From: GCA-2726865 sp050053595
GTDB taxonomy: Archaea; Thermoproteota; Bathyarchaeia; TCS64
Direction of reading: 5' to 3'
Assembly: GCA_050053595.1 (NCBI GenBank)
Contig: JASFTK010000020.1
Span: forward strand, 1-18,993
Length of the DNA: 18,993 nucleotides
The position numbers and the translations under genes are program-made. Positions 1 through 7,241 of the stretch are shown piece after piece (position 1 is the stretch's first letter; each line of letters opens with the position of its first letter). The notes beneath the pieces were generated by a model. It had not been told where the DNA came from. It did no database searches and worked only from the letters and a program-made list of their open reading frames with translations.

Positions 1-404
1 AGTATACACTCTCCGCATGCCTTGCACCTGTCATGGAACCTCCCGATCCTCTCCGTCTCTCCGATGAACAGGGTGTCGGATGCGGGGAGGACTATCTTAC
101 CCGTGTAATCGCCGACTGTCTGCACCCCGACCCCACACGACATGACCAGTATGGCTTCGGCTTCCTCTAGGACACCCCTATGAGCCTTGAGGTCCTTCCT
201 ATCGATCCTGATGTCACACGGCTCCTCAACCATAGCCGAACCGATAACCCTGTCACCCAGCTTCTCAGCCATCTCGGCGACTTGCTCCTCTCCACCTGTC
301 TGGCAGCTGGTCGAACAGGTCCCACAGCCCACGATGAACAGCTTCTTGTAAGGCTCGACCATCTCCTCGATCTTCTCGAACGGTTTCTGTTCAGTTATTA
401 TCAT
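1..404 (-). CDS. metV: MetV-like methylenetetrahydrofolate reductase C-terminal protein (partial)
   Basis: The reading frame is open from an ATG at 402-404 to the window edge, giving 134 codons with the C-terminus missing. The translation begins MIITEQKPFEKIEEMVEPYK and carries a VGCGTCSTSC cysteine cluster near residue 26. Further cysteines follow in EEPCDIR and SCGVG, and a CKACGEC cluster sits just at the edge. This matches the MTHFR C-terminal (MetV) family, a small metal and iron-sulfur binding partner of MetF in acetogens. It lies 11 nt after the MetF gene on the same strand, the usual metF-metV arrangement. A GAGGTGA Shine-Dalgarno precedes the start. An ATG at 406-408 in another frame meets TGA after five codons and is rejected. 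In acetogens the MetFV pair reduces methylene-tetrahydrofolate; whether it does so here, and with what electron donor, is inference. Confidence 0.8.
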   Translation of the reverse strand, partial: MIITEQKPFEKIEEMVEPYKKLFIVGCGTCSTSCQTGGEEQVAEMAEKLGDRVIGSAMVEEPCDIRIDRKDLKAHRGVLEEAEAILVMSCGVGVQTVGDYTGKIVLPASDTLFIGETERIGRFHDRCKACGECI

Positions 405-415
405 CCATTGTCACC

Positions 416-1345
416 TCAATTGATCTCCGCGAGCAGTGGCTCGAAGATACGCTCGTACAGGACGGCCATCACGTGGATTCCTGATGCCTTGGTGGTCTTC
501 TTTATCTCCTTGATGAAGGGGCCGAAGAAATCTATGTTCACCTCGTCGTAGAGGGCCTTCCTCTTCTCCTTGTCAGGTTCCTCCTTGCACTTCTTCATGG
601 ACTCAAGCAGGCTCTTAGGGACGCTGACCCCAGGGATATATTTATCGAAGAAGTCAGCGATGCCGAAGGATTTGAGGGGGAATATACCGACCAGTGTGGG
701 ACAGTTGAATTTCTCTGTCTCTTTGAGGAACTCTTTTGTCAGGTCTATGTCGAACATGGTCTGGGTCTGGATGAAGTCTGTGCCTATCTTGACCTTCCGC
801 CCGATCTTCAAGATCTCGGGCTCCAAAGGATGGGCGTTGGGATTCGCGGCTATCCCGACGTTGATAGGGACCTTCCCGTGGATCTCGTTTCCCTCTAGGT
901 CAACCCCTTCATCGATGACCTTGCTCAGCATATATACGAACTGGGCTGAATCCAGGTCATAGACGGGGAGGGCGCCACTGTTGTCCCCGAGGACTGTATG
1001 GTCCCCTGAGATAGCAAGAATGTTCCTGATGCCAAGGTGGGCGGCAGCCAGAACATCCGATAGCAGGGCCAGCCTGTTCCTGTCCCTGATCACCATCTGG
1101 TAGACCGTCTCCAGCCCGACATCCCTCTGGACAATGTAGGAGGGCACCAGGGAGTTCATGAACGCCATGGCAAGAGGATTATCGGTCACGTTAGCGGCGA
1201 CGACGTAAGGTTTCATCGCCTCAGCGCTGACGAGGATCTCCTCAAGCCCTGTAGTCTTCTCGGGTTCCAACTCCCCTGTAAGGACGAACCGACCGGCCCT
1301 GATCTCCTTCATGAGGTTGCTATAAGCGGGGCGTTTATTCATCAT
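416..1345 (-). CDS. metF: Methylenetetrahydrofolate reductase (MetF)
   Basis: This encodes about 309 residues of the MetF TIM-barrel flavoprotein family, which interconverts 5,10-methylene- and 5-methyl-tetrahydrofolate. Family features seen are the N-terminal FVLTGELEPEKTTG strand, AANVTDNP, the NILAISGDHTVLG loop, VGIAANPNAHP and GTDFIQTQTMFD. The frame stays open upstream to an ATG at 1366. I prefer the ATG at 1345 because GGAG lies 8 nt before it, and a CTTAAAAG TATA-like box at 1385-1392 puts the transcript start near 1362, inside the longer frame. The gene is followed 11 nt later by metV. About 100 nt separate it from the prenyl synthase gene upstream, so it probably has its own promoter. 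A folate-type reductase, rather than the coenzyme F420-dependent Mer enzyme, points to a folate or mixed C1 metabolism. Confidence 0.9.
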   Translation of the reverse strand: MMNKRPAYSNLMKEIRAGRFVLTGELEPEKTTGLEEILVSAEAMKPYVVAANVTDNPLAMAFMNSLVPSYIVQRDVGLETVYQMVIRDRNRLALLSDVLAAAHLGIRNILAISGDHTVLGDNSGALPVYDLDSAQFVYMLSKVIDEGVDLEGNEIHGKVPINVGIAANPNAHPLEPEILKIGRKVKIGTDFIQTQTMFDIDLTKEFLKETEKFNCPTLVGIFPLKSFGIADFFDKYIPGVSVPKSLLESMKKCKEEPDKEKRKALYDEVNIDFFGPFIKEIKKTTKASGIHVMAVLYERIFEPLLAEIN

Positions 1346-1384
1346 TTTATTTACTCCAAAGATCACTATTCTTGACCTGAATCG

Positions 1385-1392
1385 CTTTTAAG
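1385..1392 (-). promoter_or_regulatory. Candidate TATA box for metF-metV
   Basis: CTTAAAAG on the minus strand lies in the 100-nt gap between the prenyl synthase gene and metF. A start site about 26 bp downstream falls near 1362, leaving a short leader that contains GGAG before the ATG at 1345. This is assignment by sequence and spacing only. Confidence 0.4.
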
Positions 1393-1448
1393 GCTTATCA
1401 AAATGCCCGTGAAGGTGACTGTCCTATTATTGTATCAACTGACTGGTC

Positions 1449-2474
1449 TCAGTAGCTCCTTGACATGAAGTAATCGACCATCTTGAGGAGATCCTCCTTG
1501 GCCTGGGAATCCGGGAAAGAACTGAGGATCTCCTTGGCCCTGATGGAGTACTCCCTCGCTTTCTCCTTGGCATAGTCGATGGCTCCGGTGACTAACAGGG
1601 CGTTGGTGGCGACCTCCAAGTCTTCCGGGTCTGCTCCCTCGTCCCCCAAGACCTTGAGGATGGCCGCCCGCTCTCGGGGTGGCGCCTTCCCCAGAGCGTG
1701 GATGATGATGAGCGTTTTCTTCCCCTCCCTGAGATCGCTCCCCACAGGCTTGCCCAACTCCTCCTCATCCGCCAAGGCTCCTAGGATGTCATCGACGATC
1801 TGGAAGGCGATGCCAGCATCCCATGCGAATGAGCCTAGTTTCTCCACCTGACACTGATCTGCACCCCCAGCGATAGCCCCAACCTCGGCGCAGGCCTTGA
1901 AGAGTGCAGAGGTCTTGCTACCCACCATTAAGACATAGTCCTCTTCAGAGACCTCAGCGGTGTCAGGGTAGGAGACGTCCAAGACCTGCCCCTCGCAGAT
2001 AGCTATAGTGGCGTCTGTCACTCTCCGGATGCATTCTATCACCCTCTCGCAAGGGAGGGTCCCTTCTTTATGGAGTGCATACATGGCCTCATAGACTTTG
2101 GCGAATAGCAGATCCCCGCTCGCGATGGCTATAGGGGCCCCCCATTTGACATGCACTGTTGGGGATCCCCTCCTGATGGTGTCGTTGTCCATGATGTCAT
2201 CGTGGACCAGTGTGAAGTTATGGAGGATCTCCATGGCTGCTGCAAAAGGCAGCGCATCCTCCGGGTCTCCCCCCACTAGTTCGCATACTTTCATGACGAG
2301 GTAGGGACGGAGTCTTTTCCCTCCAGCCTTGAATGTGTGCTTTGAGGCTTCGTAGAGAGTTACTGGTTTCCTTGGTTCAAGGAGGTTATAGATGTATTTA
2401 TCCACATTCTCGGCGTTTGACTTAAGCTTCAAGAATATCTCTTCGTTGAGAGTCCTGTCCTTTTCCCCGGACAT
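1449..2474 (-). CDS. idsA: Geranylgeranyl diphosphate synthase-type short-chain prenyltransferase
   Basis: This 341-residue trans-polyprenyl synthase condenses isopentenyl diphosphate with allylic diphosphates to make the chains of archaeal ether lipids. GGKRLRP is at residues 51-57. The first aspartate-rich motif is DDIMD at 92-96, followed by RRGSPTVH. GQVLD is at 162-166. The second aspartate region is DDILG at 228-232, with GKPVGSDLREGK at 241-252. A phenylalanine five residues before the first motif (F87) is the position that sets C20 product length in archaeal GGPP synthases, so a GGPP product is likely. The ATG is preceded by GGGGGTGAT about 10 nt upstream. The gene lies 34 nt after the IPP isomerase gene and probably continues that operon. 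Confidence 0.93.
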   Translation of the reverse strand: MSGEKDRTLNEEIFLKLKSNAENVDKYIYNLLEPRKPVTLYEASKHTFKAGGKRLRPYLVMKVCELVGGDPEDALPFAAAMEILHNFTLVHDDIMDNDTIRRGSPTVHVKWGAPIAIASGDLLFAKVYEAMYALHKEGTLPCERVIECIRRVTDATIAICEGQVLDVSYPDTAEVSEEDYVLMVGSKTSALFKACAEVGAIAGGADQCQVEKLGSFAWDAGIAFQIVDDILGALADEEELGKPVGSDLREGKKTLIIIHALGKAPPRERAAILKVLGDEGADPEDLEVATNALLVTGAIDYAKEKAREYSIRAKEILSSFPDSQAKEDLLKMVDYFMSRSY

Positions 2475-2508
2475 CTAGATCCGCATCACCCCCACACCTA
2501 TTTTTCAG

Positions 2509-3618
2509 TTATCGGCTGATTCTCCTGTTTGCGAATTCCTCCGGCTCATATCCTCTGAGCCTGATCCACTCGGCGGTCTCTCCGAGGATGATCGCTGGCA
2601 CCCCTTTGAGTTCTTGGATGTCTCTGGCTCCGACGAGGAACATCACCGTCTTGAGTTCCCTAAGGATACTCTCTATGTGCTCCTTGAGGACCCCCTTCCC
2701 TTCAACCGCCTTCTCAAGGAAGGGTTGGGCTATCCCCACGGCGTCCGCCCCAAGGGCTATAGCCTTGGCCGCCTCGACCCCCGTCCTGATCCCCCCAGAG
2801 GCGATGATCTTGAGATCCGTGGATCTACTGGTCTCGACGACACTGATGGCGGTGGGTATCCCCCAGTTCCACAGGGCTTCCCCCAGGTTCTCCTGTTCCT
2901 TTTTCTCCTCGACCTTTGCGATATGGTGCTCCACGGCCGCCCAGCTTGTCCCACCGACGCCACTGAGTTCTAGGGCTTCCACTCCTATCCCCTCAAGGCT
3001 CTCCGCTACCTCCCGGGAGATCCCACATCCAGTCTCCTTAGCGACGACGGGGACTCCAAGGGTGTCAGCGATTTTACCTATCTTCTCCAAGACCCCCCGG
3101 TATCGGGTTTCACCCTCTATCTGGATAGCTTCTTGGAGAGGGTTCATATGGATCACTAGGGCGTCAGCCCCGATCATATCGACGCAACGCCGGGCTTCTT
3201 CCACCCCCCACCCCAGAGCTAGCTGAGGGCAGCCTATGTTCCCCATGACGAGGGAGGAGGGGGCCCTATCCCTGACAACAGTGAACGTATGCTCTACCCC
3301 TGGGTTCTCAATGGCGATGCGCTGGCTGCCCACCCCAATGCCTATCCCCAGCTCCTCAACCACCCCTGCCAATGTGGAGTTGATCCTCTCGCCAAACTCC
3401 GTCCCCCCCGTGATGGCGGAAACGATCAGAGGGTGGGATAGACGTTTCCCAAATAACTCGGTCTCTGCGGAGACTTCCTCTAGATCTATCTCGGGTAGGG
3501 CTTGGTGTATCAGCCTCACATCCTGGAATCCGTTCCGGATGTCTGACTGGACGTCTTCATCTATGGAGAGCCTGAGATGCCTCTCCTTCCTTTTCTCTAT
3601 ACCGCTCAACAGTTTCAC
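2509..3618 (-). CDS. fni: Type II isopentenyl diphosphate isomerase (FMN-dependent)
   Basis: This encodes 369 residues of the type II isomerase, which interconverts isopentenyl and dimethylallyl diphosphate using reduced FMN. The family start RKERHLRL is near residue 10. SAITGG is at 67-72, HMNPLQEAIQ at 157-166 (the conserved glutamine region of the active site), KETGCG at 194-199, and the phosphate-binding GGIRTG at 275-280. The start is GTG, and its GTGA overlaps the TGA stop of the kinase upstream, a translational-coupling arrangement. It supplies the allylic primer for the prenyl synthase encoded next. Confidence 0.95.
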   Translation of the reverse strand: MKLLSGIEKRKERHLRLSIDEDVQSDIRNGFQDVRLIHQALPEIDLEEVSAETELFGKRLSHPLIVSAITGGTEFGERINSTLAGVVEELGIGIGVGSQRIAIENPGVEHTFTVVRDRAPSSLVMGNIGCPQLALGWGVEEARRCVDMIGADALVIHMNPLQEAIQIEGETRYRGVLEKIGKIADTLGVPVVAKETGCGISREVAESLEGIGVEALELSGVGGTSWAAVEHHIAKVEEKKEQENLGEALWNWGIPTAISVVETSRSTDLKIIASGGIRTGVEAAKAIALGADAVGIAQPFLEKAVEGKGVLKEHIESILRELKTVMFLVGARDIQELKGVPAIILGETAEWIRLRGYEPEEFANRRISR

Positions 3619-4394
3619 CCAGTCAAGAGAGTCCCGGTTACCGGTTCTCCCCTCAATGCTTTAAGTATCACGTCTGCCTTCGTGGCGTTCACTATCCGGA
3701 CCTCTATCCCAGCTTCAACGGCGGCCCTCGCCTCCGACACCTTCCCCAGCATCCCGCCTGTGACATCTGTGGATAGGGCTTCCCCGATCTTCACGAAACC
3801 CTCCAGTTTCTCCAGAGGGAGACGCTCTATGAGCCGAGCTTCGGGGGCAAGCTTGGGGTTCGATGTGAACACACCGTCGACATCTACGCCAAATATTAGC
3901 TCGGACACACCAAGGGAGGTCGCTATGCTAGCTGCCAACTTGTCCCCTGAGAGGATGGTGAACCCCTTTTTCTTATCTAGGACAGAGTCGCCGTAGAGGA
4001 CAGGGAGGAGGCCCTTCACTACAAGTCTCCCGACGATGCTGAAGTCAACTCCCCTGATACGCCCATCGTTTGTGGAGATGAAGGAGGATGGGCTAACCGA
4101 TATCGCCGGAAGTCCGGCTTTAAGGAGGGCGTCCACGACTAATGTGTTGAGGGCGACCATCGCCTGGTGGGTCCTTGCGAAGCCCGATATCTGGCGTTCC
4201 GACGTGAACCCCTCCACTATCCCGTACTTCTTGGCGACTGGATGGCCGAAGGATCCCCCGCCGTGGACGAGGACGAGGGGCGTGGGCCAAGCCACCTTGA
4301 TCTCCTGGGAGAGCCTCTCAATCCGCTTCTCTTCGGCTGTGAAGGGCTTATCTTTGAAAGTTATCACGGACCCGCCTAGCTTCAAGACTTTCAT
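3615..4394 (-). CDS. ipk: Isopentenyl phosphate kinase
   Basis: This 259-residue amino-acid-kinase-fold protein phosphorylates isopentenyl phosphate to isopentenyl diphosphate, the last step of the archaeal mevalonate routes. It begins MKVLKLGGSVITFKDK. GGGSFGHPVAKKYG at 45-58 carries the histidine (H51) that distinguishes IPK from other amino-acid kinases. Later motifs are ILSGDKLAASIA, FGVDVDGVF and DVTGGMLGK. Its ATG abuts the TAA of the mevalonate kinase gene, and its TGA overlaps the GTG of the isomerase gene. IPK next to mevalonate kinase implies that decarboxylation occurs before the second phosphorylation. The enzymes for those middle steps are not in this window. Confidence 0.95.
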   Translation of the reverse strand: MKVLKLGGSVITFKDKPFTAEEKRIERLSQEIKVAWPTPLVLVHGGGSFGHPVAKKYGIVEGFTSERQISGFARTHQAMVALNTLVVDALLKAGLPAISVSPSSFISTNDGRIRGVDFSIVGRLVVKGLLPVLYGDSVLDKKKGFTILSGDKLAASIATSLGVSELIFGVDVDGVFTSNPKLAPEARLIERLPLEKLEGFVKIGEALSTDVTGGMLGKVSEARAAVEAGIEVRIVNATKADVILKALRGEPVTGTLLTG

Positions 4395-5378
4395 TTAATC
4401 CAGCCTCCGGGTCTGTACCCCCTCATAGGTGACGTTGACGATGTGGGGTTCGCCCCTGCCTCGCTTTATGGCTTTACAGATGTCTCCCAACCGGTTGGGC
4501 TCCGCTATAGCTATAATGCACCCCCCGCCACCAGCTCCCGTGAGCTTAGCCCCGTAGGCGCCTGCTCCCCGGGATAGGTGGGTCATCAGATCTAACTTTG
4601 CGATGGAGACCCCTAGGGAGGACAGTAGGCCGTGGTTGACGTTCATCAGGTCCCCGACCCTCTGGAGGTCCTTCTCCTTGAGAGCCTCTAAGCCCCTTGT
4701 CGAGACCTCCACTATGGAGTCAATGATACCCTCCACAAGTTCCGGCTCCCTATTCTTCAGGGCTCTGACCCGAGCAACGAGTCTCTTGGTGGAACGCCTC
4801 CTCTTGGAGTTCCCGATGACAAAGGGTAGCCCCCCTTTCAGTTCAATCTTCTCGATGCCGACTCCCTTCTCGTACCTGACGACCCCGCCAAAGGTGGAGA
4901 TATTGTTGTCGACACCGCTTGGGGTCCCATGCACAATCTTCTCTCCCTCGTATGCGATGTCATTGATCTCCTGCCTGGTGAGGCCGCCATCGAAGAGTTC
5001 CCCGACTGCGGCTGCAGTGGCTACACAGATCGCTGCGGAGGAGCCTAAACCTGCGGCGACGGGGATATCTGAACGGACTTTGATGTCGATGCCCGAGTGG
5101 GAACCGGTCTGCTCCATGGTTTTCTGAGCTGAGACGAGCATCGCTTTGAGCCTCTTCCCCCTCCAAGCCTTCCCTTTGATAGGGGTGTAAGAACCATCCT
5201 CGAAATAACCCTCAAACCCCAAGTCGAGACAGTCGAACCAGATCTTCTCGTCAATCCTCTCTGCAACTTGGATCATGGCCCTCTTATCTATCGCGACGAC
5301 GACGGCGGGACCCCTGTAAACGACGCTGTGCTCCCCGAAAAGTATCGCCTTCCCGGGGGCTGTGGCTTCGACGCTCAT
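4395..5378 (-). CDS. mvk: Mevalonate kinase
   Basis: This 327-residue GHMP-family kinase makes mevalonate 5-phosphate from mevalonate and ATP. All three family motifs are present: PGKAILFGEH at 8-17, the glycine-rich ATP loop PVAAGLGSSA at 106-115, and KLTGAGGGGC at 278-287. GTPSGVDN at 151-158 carries the likely catalytic aspartate D157, and E146 is placed as the metal ligand. The ATG lies 9 nt after the memo stop with no strong Shine-Dalgarno, so translation may be coupled. TAA of this gene directly abuts the ATG of ipk. Confidence 0.95.
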   Translation of the reverse strand: MSVEATAPGKAILFGEHSVVYRGPAVVVAIDKRAMIQVAERIDEKIWFDCLDLGFEGYFEDGSYTPIKGKAWRGKRLKAMLVSAQKTMEQTGSHSGIDIKVRSDIPVAAGLGSSAAICVATAAAVGELFDGGLTRQEINDIAYEGEKIVHGTPSGVDNNISTFGGVVRYEKGVGIEKIELKGGLPFVIGNSKRRRSTKRLVARVRALKNREPELVEGIIDSIVEVSTRGLEALKEKDLQRVGDLMNVNHGLLSSLGVSIAKLDLMTHLSRGAGAYGAKLTGAGGGGCIIAIAEPNRLGDICKAIKRGRGEPHIVNVTYEGVQTRRLD

Positions 5379-5387
5379 CCGACGTTT

Positions 5388-6239
5388 TTACCTCATGATC
5401 TTGGCTGAGGCGTAGCCCACGACAGCTGAGAAGTCCCCCGTAATGTCACCGCTTGTACTGTAAGAGAGCAACTCCGCTTTCACGGCGCCGAGCCTCTTAC
5501 TGGCCACCAGGGCGGCGGAGACAGGGCCGTAGCCGCACATGGTCACCCGTTGTTCACTCACCCATCTCTGGAGACCTTCCTCATCCATTGAGACGATTAG
5601 GTCTATGACCCCTTGGTCCTTCCTCTGGGCTGTTCGCCTCAGCTCCATATGGGTAAGATCCGTAGATGCAAGTATAAGAGCATCCATCTCCGATACCGCC
5701 TTGGCGAGAGCTCTCCCCACCTCCCTGCTCGTCTCTAGGTCTTGGAAGCCCATGCAGATGGGCACTATCCCGACATCCCCATAGATGTACTGGAGGAAGG
5801 GGAGCTGGACCTCAAGGGAGTGTTCCCTTAGGTGTGCGGATTCATCTATGTCGATAATATCTGAGGCCTCAAATATCGCCATAGCCAGCCTTTCATCTAC
5901 CTCAAACTGGCCTAGAGGGGTCTCCCATGCACCTGTCCCCCACATCGATATTGGCCCTCCAAGGCCTGTGTGGTTGGGTCCTATAAGCACGACGGCTTCG
6001 GGCTTGGCCTCAGAGGCTAGATGGTAGTAGCTGTGAGCTGCCGTGGGTCCTGAATAGACGTAGCCCGCATGGGGGCAGACGACTGCGAGGATCTCCCTGC
6101 TCCTGACTCTATCTGAGGGGGGTTCTCCGGGACCTAGGTCATGGGTGAAACAATCGTGTATGGACTCTCTCAGGCGTTGGGGATCGGCGGGGTAGAAGGC
6201 TCCGGCCACCACAGGTCGCCTGACGCCCATGAGCTCCAC
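5388..6239 (-). CDS. MEMO family protein (AmmeMemoRadiSam system protein B)
   Basis: This encodes 283 residues with the MEMO signature: RRPVVAGAFYPAD near residue 7, CPHAGYVYSGPTAAHSY at 55-71, IGPNHTG at 86-92, HSLEVQLPFLQ at 140-150 and MCGYGP at 234-239. H57, H90 and C235 correspond to the metal ligands described for human MEMO. The biochemical role in archaea is not settled; MEMO is related to extradiol dioxygenases. The first codon used here is GTG, directly abutting the rpsB TAG. An ATG at 6230 (MGVRRPV) fits the usual family start as well but leaves only 3 nt after GGTGGAG. The gene is wedged between rpsB and mevalonate kinase without spacing, so it must be expressed with both. Confidence 0.9.
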   Translation of the reverse strand: MELMGVRRPVVAGAFYPADPQRLRESIHDCFTHDLGPGEPPSDRVRSREILAVVCPHAGYVYSGPTAAHSYYHLASEAKPEAVVLIGPNHTGLGGPISMWGTGAWETPLGQFEVDERLAMAIFEASDIIDIDESAHLREHSLEVQLPFLQYIYGDVGIVPICMGFQDLETSREVGRALAKAVSEMDALILASTDLTHMELRRTAQRKDQGVIDLIVSMDEEGLQRWVSEQRVTMCGYGPVSAALVASKRLGAVKAELLSYSTSGDITGDFSAVVGYASAKIMR

Positions 6240-6851
6240 CTACATAGTTGACTCGAAATCGTCGATGGTGAGGGCGAAGTCTTGGTTCGGGGCGAGTTCA
6301 CCGAGCTCCCGCTTGACCTGCCTGGCTAGGAGCCAGAAAGCGATGGCGATACTTCTCCGCCCCTTGTTGTTGATGGGGATGATGAGGTCAACATTTGAGA
6401 GATTGTTATCGGTGCTGCAGAACGCGATGACTGGGACCCCCACCGCGGAGGCTTCCTCGACGATCTGTTGGTCGGCAAGGGCGTCTGTGACGATGACAGC
6501 CTCGGGCTCAAAGTAACCGGAATATGTGGGGTTTGTGAAAGTCCCGGAAGTGAAACGTCCTATCCGGGGATCTGCACCGGTTGTCCCGCAAAACATGTTG
6601 ACAGGCGTCTCACCGTATCTCTTGGAGGACGCGACCACCACCTTTGACAGGTTGAGCCGGGAGAGGAACTTGGCCGCGACCTGGATCCTCTCGTTCATCT
6701 TCTCCATGTCCAGGACGAATAGGCCATCGGGCCTGACCTTGTATATGAAGGGCTCCATGTCGCTGGTCTTCACCCGGGTCCCGATGTGGACCCCAGCTGA
6801 CAGGAGAACCTCCTGGGGGAGGAGAAGGTTGTCGTTTGCCTCAGTCTCCAT
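6240..6851 (-). CDS. rpsB: 30S ribosomal protein S2 (archaeal uS2)
   Basis: This 203-residue uS2 protein of the small ribosomal subunit has the archaeal length and N-terminus. Motifs seen are LLSAGVHIGTRVKTSDMEPFIY near residues 16-37, FVLDMEKMNERI, GRFTSGTFTNP, a DALADQQIVEEA segment, PVIAFCSTDN and NVDLIIPINNKGRRSIA. The ATG lies only 2 nt after the rpoN stop, and the TAG is abutted by memo. rpoN followed by rpsB is a conserved archaeal order, though the enolase gene that often lies between them is absent. Confidence 0.96.
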   Translation of the reverse strand: METEANDNLLLPQEVLLSAGVHIGTRVKTSDMEPFIYKVRPDGLFVLDMEKMNERIQVAAKFLSRLNLSKVVVASSKRYGETPVNMFCGTTGADPRIGRFTSGTFTNPTYSGYFEPEAVIVTDALADQQIVEEASAVGVPVIAFCSTDNNLSNVDLIIPINNKGRRSIAIAFWLLARQVKRELGELAPNQDFALTIDDFESTM

Positions 6852-6853
6852 GA

Positions 6854-7081
6854 CTAGCGTTCACCTCTCAACTCGACGCTCTCCCTCTTCTCGTGGAACT
6901 CTAGTATCTCGTCCACCAGCTCCACATGGGATAACAGCATCCTCCTACAACAGTATCTCTCGACGCCCAGGTCATCCAGAACATCTTGGGCGAGCTCTCC
7001 CTCACTGACCCGCTTCGAGAGAGACTCCCACTTATCTGCGATGACCTTACCGCATGAGAAGCATCGGACAGGGACGATCAT
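6854..7081 (-). CDS. rpoN: DNA-directed RNA polymerase subunit N (Rpb10 homologue)
   Basis: This encodes 75 residues of the small zinc-binding polymerase subunit. It begins MIVPVRCFSCGKVI and has the diagnostic CX2C (C7, C10) and CC (C44, C45) ligands in RYCCRRML. The length is typical of the family. It is the first gene of the operon running to the isoprenoid genes. The upstream ribosomal genes rpsI and rplM, which often precede rpoN, are missing; a glycosyltransferase gene lies 160 nt upstream instead. No Shine-Dalgarno is visible before the ATG. Confidence 0.96.
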   Translation of the reverse strand: MIVPVRCFSCGKVIADKWESLSKRVSEGELAQDVLDDLGVERYCCRRMLLSHVELVDEILEFHEKRESVELRGER

Positions 7082-7170
7082 TTTCTACTTTCAGCCTCGG
7101 ATATTATGCTGATCATGCGCTGAGGGGTCTTTAAGCCTTCTCGGCGCACCTGACCATTAATCAAAACTCC

Positions 7171-7180
7171 CGATATAAAT
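7171..7180 (-). promoter_or_regulatory. Candidate TATA box for the rpoN-rpsB-isoprenoid operon
   Basis: ATTTATATCG on the minus strand is the best TATA match in the 160-nt gap upstream of rpoN, predicting a start near 7150 and a leader of about 70 nt. Weaker alternatives are GGCTTAAAGA at about 7127-7136 and ATAATAT at 7101-7107; the latter would give a nearly leaderless rpoN. The sequence cannot choose between them. Confidence 0.4.
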
Positions 7181-7241
7181 GTTGAGTTGAATCGAGAGAC
7201 CATCGAGAGGCGGTCAGAGGTGTCGTGATCTCTGTATCTCT

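Noticed and set aside
2588..3226. 212-codon plus-strand ORF
   Set aside because: Antisense to the type II IPP isomerase gene; low-complexity Ser/Pro-rich translation without domains.
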